Source: Gymnogyps californianus | Taxonomy: Eukaryota > Chordata > Aves > Accipitriformes > Cathartidae | Length of the DNA stretch: 64,000 nucleotides | Reading direction: 5' to 3' | Assembly (NCBI RefSeq): GCF_018139145.2 | Contig: NC_059478.1 | Span: 11,329,001 to 11,393,000, forward strand | In this document: piece by piece, positions 50,420 to 63,800 of the stretch | Layout: every line of letters begins with the position of its first letter | How positions within the stretch are numbered: position 1 is the first letter of the stretch | Notes under the pieces: generated by a model | Seen by the model: only the letters and a program-made list of their open reading frames with translations | What the model was told of the DNA's origin: nothing | Database searches by the model: none | Program-made: the position numbers and the translations under genes

Positions 50420-50442
50420 AAAAAAAAAAAAAAAAAAAAAAA
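50420..50442. repeat. A23 homopolymer
   Basis: Twenty-three consecutive A bases between GCATGCTAC and GGTTTAAAC. It could be the tail of an old retroposed insertion, but nothing recognisable lies upstream, and there is no visible target-site duplication. Confidence 0.9.
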
Positions 50443-53400
50443 GGTTTAAACATCATACAGCACAGATTCTCCAGATCTGGGGGGATTCAAAGGATTCTCT
50501 GAAGATGCAAGGGTTGTTCATCTTCTGCAAAACCCACTTCCTGCCACTTTCTTGGCTTACAAGGCCAGAGGCATTTCAAGGACACATCCAGGTCCATTGC
50601 ACTAGCTTTGTTACAGTCAGCAGACTAATGATTAATCAGAATGAACTTTCTGTATTTCTTTATATAAATGTACCTTTAATCCAGGGTAGGAACCCTTATT
50701 TTCAATGACACTTATGATCTGTCTGTCAGCGCAACTTTATTGATAATCAACCAATTTTTTGCTGTTCTCTAATTTTCGTAATTCTGTTAAGCAGACAGAA
50801 AGAATTATTTGTTGAGTTTTTTTAATTTAAAGAAACTGTTTGTATTGATGGGAATCTTTTTCAAAAGCTTAATAATGCAAGCTATGAAATTAAAAAATTC
50901 CTAAAAAATTATAAGGTAGATAAGAAATATGATGTGAAATGCCCAGGTGTAAACATCTTTGACTGGATCTCTTCTGCAGGTATTAATATGCTCTAAGCTG
51001 CCCCTTGCAGCCTTGGCCCTCTGACTGTCCAGGGGGACATCCTGGCCCATGTTGCTGCTCCCTTCCCTCCTGCAGATTTAGGCTTCCTTAATGTAGCAAC
51101 CAGAGTGTGGCAGATGGAGGTGCTTCCCCTTTGGCGTCTGGTATGCTTGATCTGGACCTGTAATCTTGGAAGTGTTTTCAGGTTTGTTGGTATAGAGGTA
51201 GTCATCCATTTCTATTGATGCATTAAGGATGGAATCTGAGGCCATTTGGATGCCTCTTATCATACTGTGTCCAAACCTGTTAGGCAATGTATAATTTTTC
51301 CAGTGATTGCATTGCTCTCCTTGCAGTGAGTCACCACTTTTTATCTAAATACGGACTTAGTTTAATGTCACGTTGTAACTGGCACTTTTTTACAGAGAAT
51401 AAATTCTACTTCAAGAAAAGCGCAGGTAACAATATGCAGGTGTGGTAATTTGTTTTTACCTCTGTCAATTTTAAAGTTGGTCTGAAAAATCCTTCTCCAT
51501 TTCATTCCCAGTGCTTTGGAAGTGCACAGTAATCGAGTTTGTATTCTTCTTTGTGAGGACAAGGCACACATTCATAGAGTCTCACTGCAGTGCCACTAAG
51601 TTAGACCGGAAAATGGACATACAGAGAAACAAAGTTAATTCACTCAGTTGTATCAAGCTCCCAGTATACCTAACCAAAGGACTCCTTGCACAGTTTAAGG
51701 CCTTGGTAGAGATGAAGAGTGCCTGTCTTATAACTAGGTATTTGGAGTTAGTCTTATAAAAATCTATGCAGACTTGGTATTAGAAAGTGAGAGATGTGAG
51801 GATGTTAAAGAAATGTAAAGTCTTGCAAGTAAATATGCTATCTTCTACGTATAATTTAAACAGAGTAAAAGTTACATCTCCTCTGAAATTCCCAGTGCTA
51901 TTTCTGCAGAATATGAGCCCTAGTGTTCTCTGGGACAAGTGTTGTTTGGAAATTAGCTCTAGGAGAAAGCATTTTAGAATGAACTGAAAGAAAATATAAA
52001 AAAAAATAAACTGAAATCCTAGAACCTGTAAGGAAATTATGTTAACACACTGTGCAAGTGTGTGCCTGAGCCTAAACGGAGAAGGAGCAGTAAAGCCAGA
52101 GAAAAAAATAAAAGCTAGGTTATGAGGTGGTGTTCTGAAGCTGGAAATCCATCCGAAGTGATGCTAACTAAAGATAATATCAACAGCCTTAGGTAAAATT
52201 CAAAGTAATTATTACCAAAATGAAGAAGAAATTAATTCAGGAAATAACATAAACCATAATAAATTAACAAATGGTTCCAATGTATGAGAGAAGCTGTGAA
52301 TAACTCGGTGAGTCTGCTAGATTATCAAAAAGTAATAGGAGCAATCAAACAGAAGACTAAAGCTACCTTTTTACAAAGTTTTCATGCAGTCGGCCCTGGA
52401 GAGATTCTTATTCACTGCTTGAAAGTATAAGGCAATGTTAGAAACCAGGGTTGGCTACAGTCTGTTAGTGGTGTGGGAAAGGGGGCACAGCAGTGTAACA
52501 GCACAGGGTGTTTGCTTCTGTGAGCAGTGGGGAAGAGAAGAAATGGGACCCGTTGTCTTTTTTTTTTTTGGATGCTAGATTTTCTTTTAGGAAAGAACTC
52601 TGCATAAAGCTTGTGAATGTTGTCTTTAGGAAGTAAGCTTCAGAGCTGAATGATGTGGGATTTAACCAAAAATTCTTGAAGGACTTATGAATATGAACTT
52701 ACAATAAAAATAAAAAACAACTCCCTAAGCATCAGTTGCTATGGTGGAGGTAGTCAGTGTACTACAGGAATCATCTTTTTAAGGGTGGCTTTTTGGACTT
52801 TAGATCAATGAACCTTCAGTAATTAAAGAACACTTGAAATAGCAATAGCAGAACTATAAAAGGAAAAAGTACTTTGGATGTTTGTACTGGGCAACTCAGA
52901 TCATCCTAATCCAGGACAGTCACTGGATTTTCTGTGTACAGTGTAATGCTCATGGAAGGTAAACTACAGTCAGTCTTATTTCTTAGATGGTAACTGTCTC
53001 ATACTGTGATGTACCATGAGGCTTGTGTCATTGTAGAGGCTGCTTGTGTAGTGCTTTGTAGCTAAAGAAGCATGCTAAAAATGAAACATGAGTCATTAGG
53101 ACAACTATACTTTCTGGTAGTTTAGTTTTGCAAAATTCTGTGTTTTCAAACAATGTAGGCTGGTGTGTTAATATTTTTGTACGTTGCTACTATTCACCTT
53201 ACCTCAGTGAGAAAGTTCACTCATTTGCGGGTTGACAGGCAGCCTTGCCATGGGAATGGGAAGGCACTTGCTTACAATGCAAGCTGAGAGCTGGTTTGCT
53301 AAGTACAGACCAGTGCTCTGCAAAATGGAGATAAAATTAAGGCACCCACATCCTGTGACACCATATAGTTCTTGCAGGCTGCCATTTAGCAGGAAATTGA

Positions 53401-54508
53401 AAGAAGTCCATTAGTTCCAAACACTGTTAAAACACCAAAATGCTTGAAAAGTTATGCTTGATTTCCCTTATACTGTGTACAGTTGAAAGTGTGCCTTGTA
53501 AGCTAGATCTTCTGCTGATGCAACTCAGTCTCTTCCTGGTGGTGTCACAGGAGGAGCAAAAACCAGCTCTGGCCACTTGTCTGCCATATTAGTTTTGGAG
53601 GTGAACATGAGTACATTCCCATAATTTGTAGCTAATGCAACTCTTCTTGTACATCTATAATCATTATTTGCTGTTAGTTCCTGTGTCTGTTCTTATCCTT
53701 GTTAAAAAAATGTTAAATATGCAGCCTTAAATTATTAAAAAAATTCAACTGTGTTCTATTTCTGGAATATGTATACATTTCAGATGAAGTTATAGACTAG
53801 GTGGAAATGGACATTTTCTTTTTATTCTTGTGTTTGGCAGGAATAATGGTAGGAACTTAATTTTTTGTTTATCTTTAGCAATTAAGTATTAAATGGGGCT
53901 GACTTGGTCTATTTTGGAAATTCCGCTGAAACGAGTAGGTTATGATCTGAAAAGAAACATAAATTTTCATTAAGCTTGCTAGTTTACCTGAAGTCAAACA
54001 GTATTCCCCCAATGAAATCTGGTCAAGACTGGGAAGATAAACATAGTGCTATGGTCACATGTCACAGGCTTGCTGGGCAAGCAGATCTAAATTACTATCT
54101 CTGTAGAAGGCTGAACCAATCTCTTTGATCTTGCCACCTCTGAATCTCAGAATTTCTGATCAAGTTGGCAGAGAGATAGCAAACTGTCAAGGCATCCCAA
54201 AATAGGCAAGCTAGATGGCAATTCTGAAGCAACTGCAAGTTCATAGTGAAACTCTGGTGTAAGAATGGGTCAGTGTTTAGGACATATATGGACACATCTT
54301 TTAGATGGGGATATTTGTGCTGTAGAGGCATCATCAGAGTCACAGACCTGTTTCCTGGAGTGTGACATAAGCAGATGCATGATGATAAGATAATGAACAG
54401 AAGCAGGCAGGCAGGGATCAGCCCCTTGAACACAGGACCATTGCAGTTTAGAGGCAGGCTGCTGAAACTGCTTCAGAAGAAGCAGAGAATCAGGAACTTC
54501 TAAGCATC

Positions 54509-54550
54509 GGGGGGGTGGGGGGAGAAGGCAAAAAAAAAAAAAAAAAGGCA
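54509..54550. repeat. G-rich run followed by A17
   Basis: A GGGGGGGGTGGGGGG-like run, then AGAAGGC and 17 consecutive A bases. All purine except one T and one C. The G-rich half could support a G-quadruplex-like structure on the plus strand. Confidence 0.8.
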
Positions 54551-57500
54551 GGTAGCAGCCAATTATATATGGCTTTTACAATTTTAGGCTTCCCAGCAGA
54601 GAGTACCATTGTCTGGTGCATGTGCAGAAAGGAGTGGAGACCTGCAGCCAGCCCCAAACCTCTCCCTTAGCCCATTAATGTATCAGCACTGCATCATAAG
54701 CTGTTGTGTCAGCATTACTGCAGAGCCTGGGAAGGAACACATGAAGACATTTTGTTGGACAAAGTTACTACTAGAGACCAAACACATTTAACAACAGTTT
54801 TGTTACTTTTAAGTGTTCAAAAAATTCTTCTGCCCCTTCCTAGTGAGGTGGTGGGTTGCAGTGGGTTTTATTGACTTTATGTGCTATCTCTATATCTCTG
54901 TCAAATCAGCATATGAAGAATAAGCGAAACTTCAAGCTGACTAATGGGTAAACACCAACATTGCCCTCTCAGTTTTGTCCCCTAAGGTCCAAAGGCAGAA
55001 ACTTAACAAGACAATGGGAACCCTCCCATGGTTAAGCCACTCAAATCTAAACTGAAGTTGATTTATACTGAAATGGGAGTTTGACCACGTGGCTGATTAA
55101 CTGTAATGACTCAGAGCCAAAAAGGACGTGACTACAGGGTACAACAAAGCAAGACAGAGAGGCCCCTGAACAAGCAGTAACGCAACTAGCTGCAGAAGTA
55201 GGATTTTTACAACCGCATTTGGTAGCATAGTGCCAAAGCTCATTAGCATTGATGAGGTAAAAGATGACTTTCATTAGTAACTGCCAATAACTTCAAACTG
55301 AAAGACAAAACATGCTGGGCGATTAAGCCATTTTAGCATTGTGTACCTTTGCACAAGTAAAAGCACCTGCACTCCTGGCTGGAGAGCAGATGCTCTGGCA
55401 AGAGGCCCACATTCCTCATGTAATGTAGACCCTTGTTCACAGGGAGAAAGCCATGGTCAAATAGATTGTAATTGGTCTACTTTGAGAAGTTCCCCATGAT
55501 ACCAAGTGCAGTGGGATCCCACTCAGCCACCAGCCACTCACCTCTGCAGAGCCAGCTCCTTTGCTACAGCCAGTTTCCCGATCACCCATGATGGGGGGTT
55601 GAGCAGGGGGGATGTCAGCTCAGTGTAGATGTTGGGGACCTCAGTGCTGTTTCTTGCATTCTTTGGAGAATGCTTTTGTAAAAGTTCTGTTTCCATTCAT
55701 CAGAGAACCATATTCCTTTGGGGCAGCTATCTGCCCCAGACATCTGCCAAAATGAATTGACAGCCTTTAATTCAGTTGTCTTTTATACCATCTGCTGTGG
55801 TCTTAGAGGATTGGCTACTCATCCCCTAACAGAAATGCATTATGTCCTTGGTAGGGAGTTCCATTCACTGATCATTGTGTTCCTTACTTTTTTGGGAGTT
55901 TGCTAATCTTTGTAAAGGTTTTCTTTGGCCCTGTTGACCTAAAGAAGGCTGGTGGTTTCCTGCCTTATCTTTCACTACAATATTTCAGATTGCTTTACAC
56001 TGTCATCACTGCAGATGCTGTTGGTCTGTCCTTAATTTCTTTGGGTCTTGGTTATGTAAATGTACGTGAACATAATTTACTTTCAAAAGGAAAGAAAGAC
56101 ATCGCATTGTGTTAACAATGCACAGTCGATTGATTTTGCAGCAGACATTACAATGGGCAGAGCATCATGCATTCTTGACTATGGAATTTCCCACAAAACA
56201 ATCTTGTGCAGAAAAGTGGGAATCCAGAAGCTAGAATTTTACTTTTTTATAGATTTTTCAAAGTTTCTGGATGTGAGGGTAATCTTGAAAATCCTAACTG
56301 AAATGCTGCAGCCTGTTTGAGTCTAGTAGGGTACTAGCGTACTAGGGTATAGTGGTCTCAATTGCCTTGTTAATGTTGGGCACCATTATAAATTGTCTTT
56401 CATGATTTTAATATGAATGAAACTGCCTTGAAATTTTCAGTTTGCAGTATGAAGTGTTATAAAAACAGACAAATTGACACAGAGTTTGGCTGTGGGTGCT
56501 GTAGATTGTGCAGGGTTTTGATCATAGTTCAGTTTATCCAAGTACTCCTAACAGCATACACGTTGGTGCAGAGCAGCCTGTGGAAAGCCAGGTGATTCCA
56601 CACTGGAGCTGGTCTACATGCGCCAAGTGGCAGGCAGAGAAAAGGCTCATGTGCCTTCCTGAGCCAGAAGAGCTGAGTGCTGAATTAAGCACTGTCAGTC
56701 CCCGCTTCCTACTTGTGTTTGTTGCTGGGGTGATATTAGGGACCTGTTACATGCTTACGCGCTGGAGTCTGTAGCAGTCCTGATTCAGAACATCATCTTA
56801 ATTCAAACTATGGGCTTAATTCCTACTGAAGTCAATGATGAATTTGTGTGCAGGAGTGCTTTCTTGAACACCTACTAGAACTTTTTGTCTTTTTTGGTTT
56901 GTTCATATTATCAAATTTGTGTGGCGTACGTATGAAATGCTGTATAGGTGCTAAATAATATCTCCAAATGTCTTAATCTACACAACTGAAAAATTTCTGA
57001 TATATTCCCTTAGAAGTGAAAGAGCAGTTAATTTTAGCAGCTCACGTGGTCATCAATTCATCAGCATTTCAACCAAATGCTGTTAAAGTATAGACTTTGA
57101 AAGAATAAAATCTTACCCACATTTGCACAGTGTGTCTTTCTGCTTCAGCTTTTCCATCTGTCTCCATCTATGTGTATGTGTGTATACAAAGTGATACTTG
57201 TTTTACAGATCAAATCGGGTTTCTGACACCCCACTTCCAAGTAGGAGTAGTTCTTGCTACTGTCATAAGATGTGTAATGCTACTATATACATCTTTCTTA
57301 TTATTAGACATCAGAAATATTTACAAGTCTGCTGAATTTCCTGGCTTGTGCATTGCTGTGCCTATATAAAGAGTGTAAAATTATTTGGAGCATGAAATTG
57401 GATGTTCTCTTAGCTTTGGCCTGAGGGCTTTCTCTGGGTCCCTATACTTTGAAAGGTCCATAAAATTCTTTTCCTAAATAAATTCTTGTCTAGCATCTTT

Positions 57501-58400
57501 ACCTAGTATCTTTGATTTTACTTTTCTTTCCCAGACTACTCAATATTTTAAAAATAAAATATTATAATAAAAAATGGAAAAAACGGAAAGTATTTATGAA
57601 AAGCTAATGAAAATTGCTTGCCACATACAAAAGATGGAAGCATAGACTATTTATGTTCCTTTTGCCTTGAATTATTTAAAGTGATACCGAAATTAGTCTT
57701 GTTCGAATCCTGAGGAACATTAGCTTTAGATTTTGCAGGTTCTTTGCTGGAATATGGGACACCACAATCCCTGTGAGCAGAGTGGAGTCCTTCCATTCTA
57801 AGCCTTTATTTTCATCTCCTGAAACATTCAGCATACACTGTCTTTTAGAAAAGAATGATCAGCACAGGAGTTAAAGCAAAATCAGATTAACTGTTTTCCC
57901 CTCTTTTTGCTTGTGATTATCAGATAGATTGTTAGTTAAAGTTGGGGCTCACATCTCATGTTTGTCATAATGAAAATAGCAAATAGAGAAAGAGGGAAAA
58001 AAGGACACATTTGAAATGAAGGTAACTGCCCAGAGTTGGGCACCAAAATTGATGATCTGATTTTCAAAAGAAAAATGAAGAAGGAAAGGGAATTGAGAAA
58101 CCACTTTCACTGAAAGTTTTTATTGAATTCAGGAGGAGTTGTGCGTGCTCAGCTCTCTTCTGGAATCTGTTCATCGCTGCTTCTGGCATGACATGAAGTA
58201 CAGGTCTCTTCTTGATAGCGCTGGCTCAGCTTCCCTGAAGGAGCAGAGCCCAGGTTTTGCAATCCAGATTTTGAGATAGTGAGAGGCTTTTGTATGTGCA
58301 TGCACGGCATTCTGGGGAGCTCGAGTTCTAGGACTTTCTCTCTTTGCAGCCCTGAGACTGTTCCTGTTTATGCAATCAGACGGATGTGAGTGTATTTTTT

Positions 58401-58625
58401 TTTATAGCGCTTTCAGATCCCTTGTCTGCAAACTTCATAATTTTTAATGAATTTCTAATTGTAGTATGCCAGTTTAGTAGGATGGTGCCATTATCTCCAC
58501 TTTGCATGGGATCTTACCAGAGGCACAGATATGGAGGGTACGTCTGACCACTCACACAGCAGTAAAATGTGGAATCCTTGCGTAGGACTTGGTCACAGTC
58601 CCAACTTCCCTCATGCTGGCTGAGT
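58401..58625 (+). mobile_element. MIR/CORE-SINE-type ancient repeat relic
   Basis: In plus orientation the order is TATAGCGCTTTCAGATC, ACTTCATAATTTTTAATGAA, GGTGCCATTATCTCCACTTT, GAGGCACAGATATGG and GACCACTCACACAGCAGTAA. This follows the MIR-type string (agcgctttacaaac...taatcctcacaac...tattatccccattttacagatg...gaggcacagagagg...ggtcacacagcagtaag...). It is the clearest of the three such relics here. It lies in the PTPRC intron. Confidence 0.6.
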
Positions 58626-60207
58626 ACAAGATGGATTTCATGTTATATGTCAGATATAGGAAATTTTGATTAAGTAATTAATAATTTGATTAGTTTAATT
58701 TCTGCTTTTCAAGAAAAAATGAATGATTCCATACTAATTTATATAGGAAATATATATAAATAATTTTTAACGGGCAGTTTTTCTAAAAGATATTGATATG
58801 CTTCACTGAATGATTTACTTTTCAAATGATTTCTGCATGAGTAACGGTGGTAGAATCTGACCCTAATATGATGATTTCTGTTAACATTTTGTGTGTATTT
58901 AAATTGTACCCTAACAAGTATATAGTTGATTTAGCTGTTGATCAGTGAATACTGTTTGTCACAGTATTTTATGAACAACAAAAATGTTATTCAGTAGCAT
59001 ATTTGATGAATTATATTCAATTCTGATCATTTCTGGCCTGAATGTCTGGAGGAAAAAAAAATAAGTTGGGATAGTAACCAAGTAAAATCACTCTCCCTTG
59101 AAACAAAGAGAGTTTGCTGGCTGCAGCTGGCAGCCCTGGGAGGGCAAGGAAGCTGCCCAGCAGGCAGAGTTGGTATGGGAACGGTTCTCCACTGAGCTGG
59201 CTGATTTTTTTCGCCTCTGTACTCTCTATCCTTTTAAGAAACAGAAGCTACATGTCTATCAGCCAGTGCTGGTTAGGATCTTCTCTTAATGCTGGAAGAA
59301 ATCTGGGTCATAGGAGATGACTGAGACTAGCAGGATAGTTTAGAGCATTGCTGCTTGGAGATGTGAGGCTGGGACTTCGGCTCACGGAGCACAGGGACTG
59401 CTGAGGGTCCTGTTAAGCTCGGAGCAAGAAGCTATAGAAATACAAGTGACAGATAGCTGGAAAATGAAAATTTTGTGCCACATCTTTATTCTGATTTGTG
59501 CCTTTCTGCTGTAGTTAAGCATCTTTCAAAGGCTGGGGCTGTGCAGGCAGAGTAACTGAGCATAGTAAAACCCAGCGCTGTGCACTGGAGGTACTGAGCA
59601 ATGGCATGTGCATTACTCTGCTGTGGAATAAAGCAGCTAGTTTTCTCTAAGCCTGAACTGCACAATCATCAGAGAATTCAATTAAACAGTCATGTCATTC
59701 TTGTGAGCAGATAAAGTCAGATCCTCACTCTGACTCCAGTGTGCTCATCTGAACTGCAGGACCTGTTCTCATCACAGACAACAGCTGACTCCCCCCAGCC
59801 CCAGCCTTGGGCTCTGTAACAGGTATGCTTCAGTAGCAGCAAACATCACTGCAGTCCTCAGATCACCACTCCTGTGAGCCACTTGGCATCTCCTGCAAGT
59901 GTGAGAAATTTTGTATTCAGGGCACTATCTGAAATGTGTGATTTTTGCTGCAATACCGGGAGCTTCACCTTGGTGAGGGGAAGAACTGTCCTGTGGTAAC
60001 AGTGCAGCTACCGCCTGTGCATTTACTGGTGTCACTAAACCAGAGGTGTTCTGTGACTGCAGCTTTGGAAAGACTTGTGGGGCTCTGGGCTGTTTCTGTC
60101 CCCAGCCTCTACTGCCGAGGGTCTCGATAGCCAGATGCTGTCAGAGTGTCAGAGCAGCCCCCAGGAACACCCCGCTACACCTTTGCAGCAGTATTGAGTG
60201 TTGCGCT

Positions 60208-60246
60208 CTGGTGGGTTGTTGTTTTCTGGTGGGTTGTTGCTCTGTG
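60208..60246. repeat. Short tandem duplication
   Basis: CTGGTGGGTTGTTG occurs twice in a row (from about 60208 and from about 60226), separated by TTTT, followed by a looser third copy CTGTGG. It is a local duplication that produces the Val/Trp-rich chance frames here. Confidence 0.8.
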
Positions 60247-60828
60247 GTTCATCACGCTCTGGTTTCACTGGCATGAGGATGTTTGCCACCACTCAGCCCT
60301 GCTTGCCCTGCCCTCAGCCCTTGGCCAAGGTGAAGCCATGGCACTCCTGTGGTACCTTTATATGTCCCTTTTCATTAAAAAAAAAATCTGCCATGCATAA
60401 AAAATGAAGAAGTGGTTTGTTAGGGACTAGCCATTTGTGATAGTAAAAGGATGGATTTGTGAATTTACACAGCACTAGATTGTTGTTTGGGGATCCTGTT
60501 TGTAGCATAGACTTTTTCTAAGAATTTGTGAATGCCTGTCTCAAGTTTTGTGGTTGGTTTGTTTTTTAATCTTAATATTCCCTTTGTAACACTGGAGATG
60601 TTCCTTTCCTTTTCTCCATCTTGTCTGACTGAAACCTTTCCAGGCATAAGTTGTCTTATGCAGCATCCATAGAACATAGCACCAAGCAGTTATGGTTGGG
60701 ATTGAGGAATACTGATATTTCTGCATTATAAATAAAATTAAATTAAGAGGAAGCAACCTCACCTTGAAAATCTGACTTCCATCTAAAACTCTTTACTGGC
60801 TCAGAATACAACATGCATCTAAGGTTAC

Positions 60829-60850
60829 AAAAAAAAAAAAAAGAAAAAGA
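60829..60850. repeat. A-rich tract
   Basis: A run of about 13 A bases, then GAAAAAG. No retrocopy recognised beside it. Confidence 0.75.
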
Positions 60851-63800
60851 TTAAAGGAAATGTTATGGTCTTTTCAGAGCCTATGTGTTTTCTTTCCATT
60901 TTTGATTGTGCTTTGATCCTATTTTGTAGGAAAGCTAAGTGTTTGCAAATCCAGGTGATGTCAGCTGGAGACATAGATGTTCGGAGCACCTGAATATCAA
61001 CTATTTATCTCTGTTATCTGCACTCCTCCCTCAGCTGCCCCAGGCCACTTAGCTATTTTTGTTTGGGTCTTTAACATAGCAATGGATCAGAGGAAAATAT
61101 TGTTACAAAAAGGAAAAGCTCATAGACAGATGTCATTTCTTGAAAGAAATGTTCATTTCTTTTTAAAAATCACTGGCTGCATCTTTTTGAAAATCACTGA
61201 TTAGAGTTCCCACTGACATAATACTCCCAGTAGATACAGAGCTGTTGATCTAAGGACTTCATGCTAATAGATCTCTACCAAACAGAAGATATTTCTGATT
61301 TCAACAGGCTTTATATTATCAGTGGCTAAAATGCTGCTATTCATACAGTACTAAACTGTTTATGGTTTGACATTTGAGCTGATTAAAGATAGTTTAGAGA
61401 AATATTTCCAAGTTGTTTCTGTTTTGCAGAGCAAAGGACCCATTTTCTATTGCTGGCAAAATAGTGTAAAAGGTAATGTGCAGTCAGGAAGAGATCTACA
61501 ATACTAGATAATGCTTTTATCATGAAGGAACTCAGAGGTATATAGAGAAGCAAGTCAGATATTTAAATAAACCATGGTCCAATGAGATAGTCTGAGATGA
61601 AGAAGTTTGTCCCTACCTCACACTCTCACCAATAGTCAGTCAGTTCTTGGCTGCAGCCTCCTTTTCTGGTCAAAACTCTTGAGAACTGAGCTGCCTTCAG
61701 CTGTGCTCAGTAGCTCCCCAGGCCTAATGGAGTCAGCAATTGCAAAAACATGGGAGCAGGAATTGAGAGGACAATGTACTAGTTGCGTGTTCTTTGCTCC
61801 TTCTGCTTGTCATAAACAACATGCATTCAGGAAATCCAGAACCAGCCTGTCGGTATTATTAAGCAGAGCAATATGGAGCAAGTGTTTCTTTCTGCTCATG
61901 GTAGATGTGGGAAAGGAAGTTCAGGGCAGGTACAGCAGGGCTAGAAAAGTCATAACTAAAGTTAGGGACTGGCCCTTGACAACAGACAAGTTTAGCACGG
62001 TATCAACATGAGTCTGGCTCTTGACTTTATACATGCACAAATACTGAAAATATACAAAAGGCAAAGCAAACATTAACACAGTTTTTCTTTTGCATGTAGC
62101 ACAAAGCTGCCAAGCAAATATCACAGCCAGTCTTCCATTCCTCAGATATAGGTGTTTCTTAATGACTGTGGATAGTAGCCAGCGTTTCACAGTTGAAGTA
62201 ACTGCTACATCAGGGTTTGATGTTCTGCCCTTTTGCAGACAGTTCACATGGTGACAAGTAGTCCCTGCAAAGCAGCCGGGACTGTATCCCAAAGATTGCC
62301 ACCCCCCACTGTATCGTATTAATGAACCTGTACAACTAAAAATAATTACAAATGCAAATTTGGTGAAAAGGAGTTTAATAGGGAAATTTCATGACTGCAC
62401 TAGAGAAGTTGTGGTTTAGCACTAAGATAGGTCTGATTGCTTGAGCATGTGGGTGCTATGGTAACTCAGTTTCACCATTTGGAAGCACTTAAGCTCTAAA
62501 CCACAGTATGCTGCACCCTCTTCCTTTTGAGTAGGGTTCTGTAGAAGAAAAACAGAAGTAAACAGCATGAGAGAAACCACAGAGCAGCAAAGGCGTCGTT
62601 AGCTGTAGTCATACAAGTGGGTTACTGTAGTTAAAGTCCTCCTATGAAGACTGAGGATGTCATTTAAAGTGCAGTGCAATTGATAGAAATGCCTTCTGCC
62701 TGCGAAATACACAATATTGCTGGATATTTATTTTAAGTTTGCAAGAACTGTGTACACGGCAAAAAGTATTTGAATTGCTGCTTTTAGTTTTTGTTCTACT
62801 TCAGGTTTATGGTTTTGAGACATTCTAGATATCAATGGTAACAAATGATGTTTCCATGAAATTAATATTTCTTGAAGGAAATTTCTGTTTTTCATTGTGT
62901 TTTTTATTTTTCTCTGGAAAAATTAAAATCTTAAGTTTATTTTGCATAATCAGAATCAGAAAATTCCTATTTTTAAATGGTTGGAAATATTTCATTTTAT
63001 TTCAGGTTAGTTGAGAAAAAAATACTATTTCAGTATTTTTCTTGTGCTTTTCTTCTTATCCTTTTCTTAAGACAGGCTCTGTATGTTAGCAGAAGTTATG
63101 CTTGGTATTAATTTGTTTTAGCTGATGAATGTTGACAAACTTTGATGTTTGTACTTCCTCCTCTTTCCTAGAGCCTGCAACATTGCGTTCCTCCTTGTAT
63201 CTGCCAGCTGTAAATTCTTCTTAATCCCATCTCTTTCTTCTGGCTGCTGCCCTTGTACTTGATTGCTGGTTAATTTGAATTTTTCACCTTCTCCAATGCT
63301 GTAAATGCTGCTTAATGCTTATAGTTGACTCTGAAATTGAGGAGGAGAGAGACAACTCCCCTCCTGGAAGCTGGACAGCAAGGAGAGGGTCAGATGTTGG
63401 GAACCAAGAACAAGCATTAATTTCAAAGGTCAATTTTCATTAAAAAAATAATACCACATCCTATCATATTTAGTGGTAGTGTAGGCCTGCACTTATTCCT
63501 GAGATGTGGTTTGCAGGAAGACTACGCGTTCCACAATGCAATTCAGGTCTGAGCCCTGGTAGGTGGCTCGGGAATGAAAAAGCCTTTGGCTCCCCAGATA
63601 TATACTTTAACCAAATATTAAAGGTGGTAGGAAAGAGTGACAGGATCAGGCTCTTAGGAGTGTTAAGGAGCCACTATGGGGGGCAATTATTAACAAACTT
63701 GTATAAAAGGAAATATTATGAGAAATTCAAATGGAAACTATTTTAATTATCATTTTGGAGAGTCAGAATGAATGTTGCATCCTGATGCCAAAAGGAAACA

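Noticed and set aside
55700..56320. Cluster of overlapping plus-strand frames (62, 71 and 86 codons) as a broken gene or transposon
   Set aside because: None of the translations shows a recognisable transposase, retroviral or host domain, and codon content looks like that of the surrounding AT-rich DNA.
61607..62011. 134-codon plus-strand frame as a possible PTPRC exon
   Set aside because: It lacks a fitting acceptor and the Ser/Thr/Pro-rich content expected of the next CD45 exons, and shows no similarity to the receptor.
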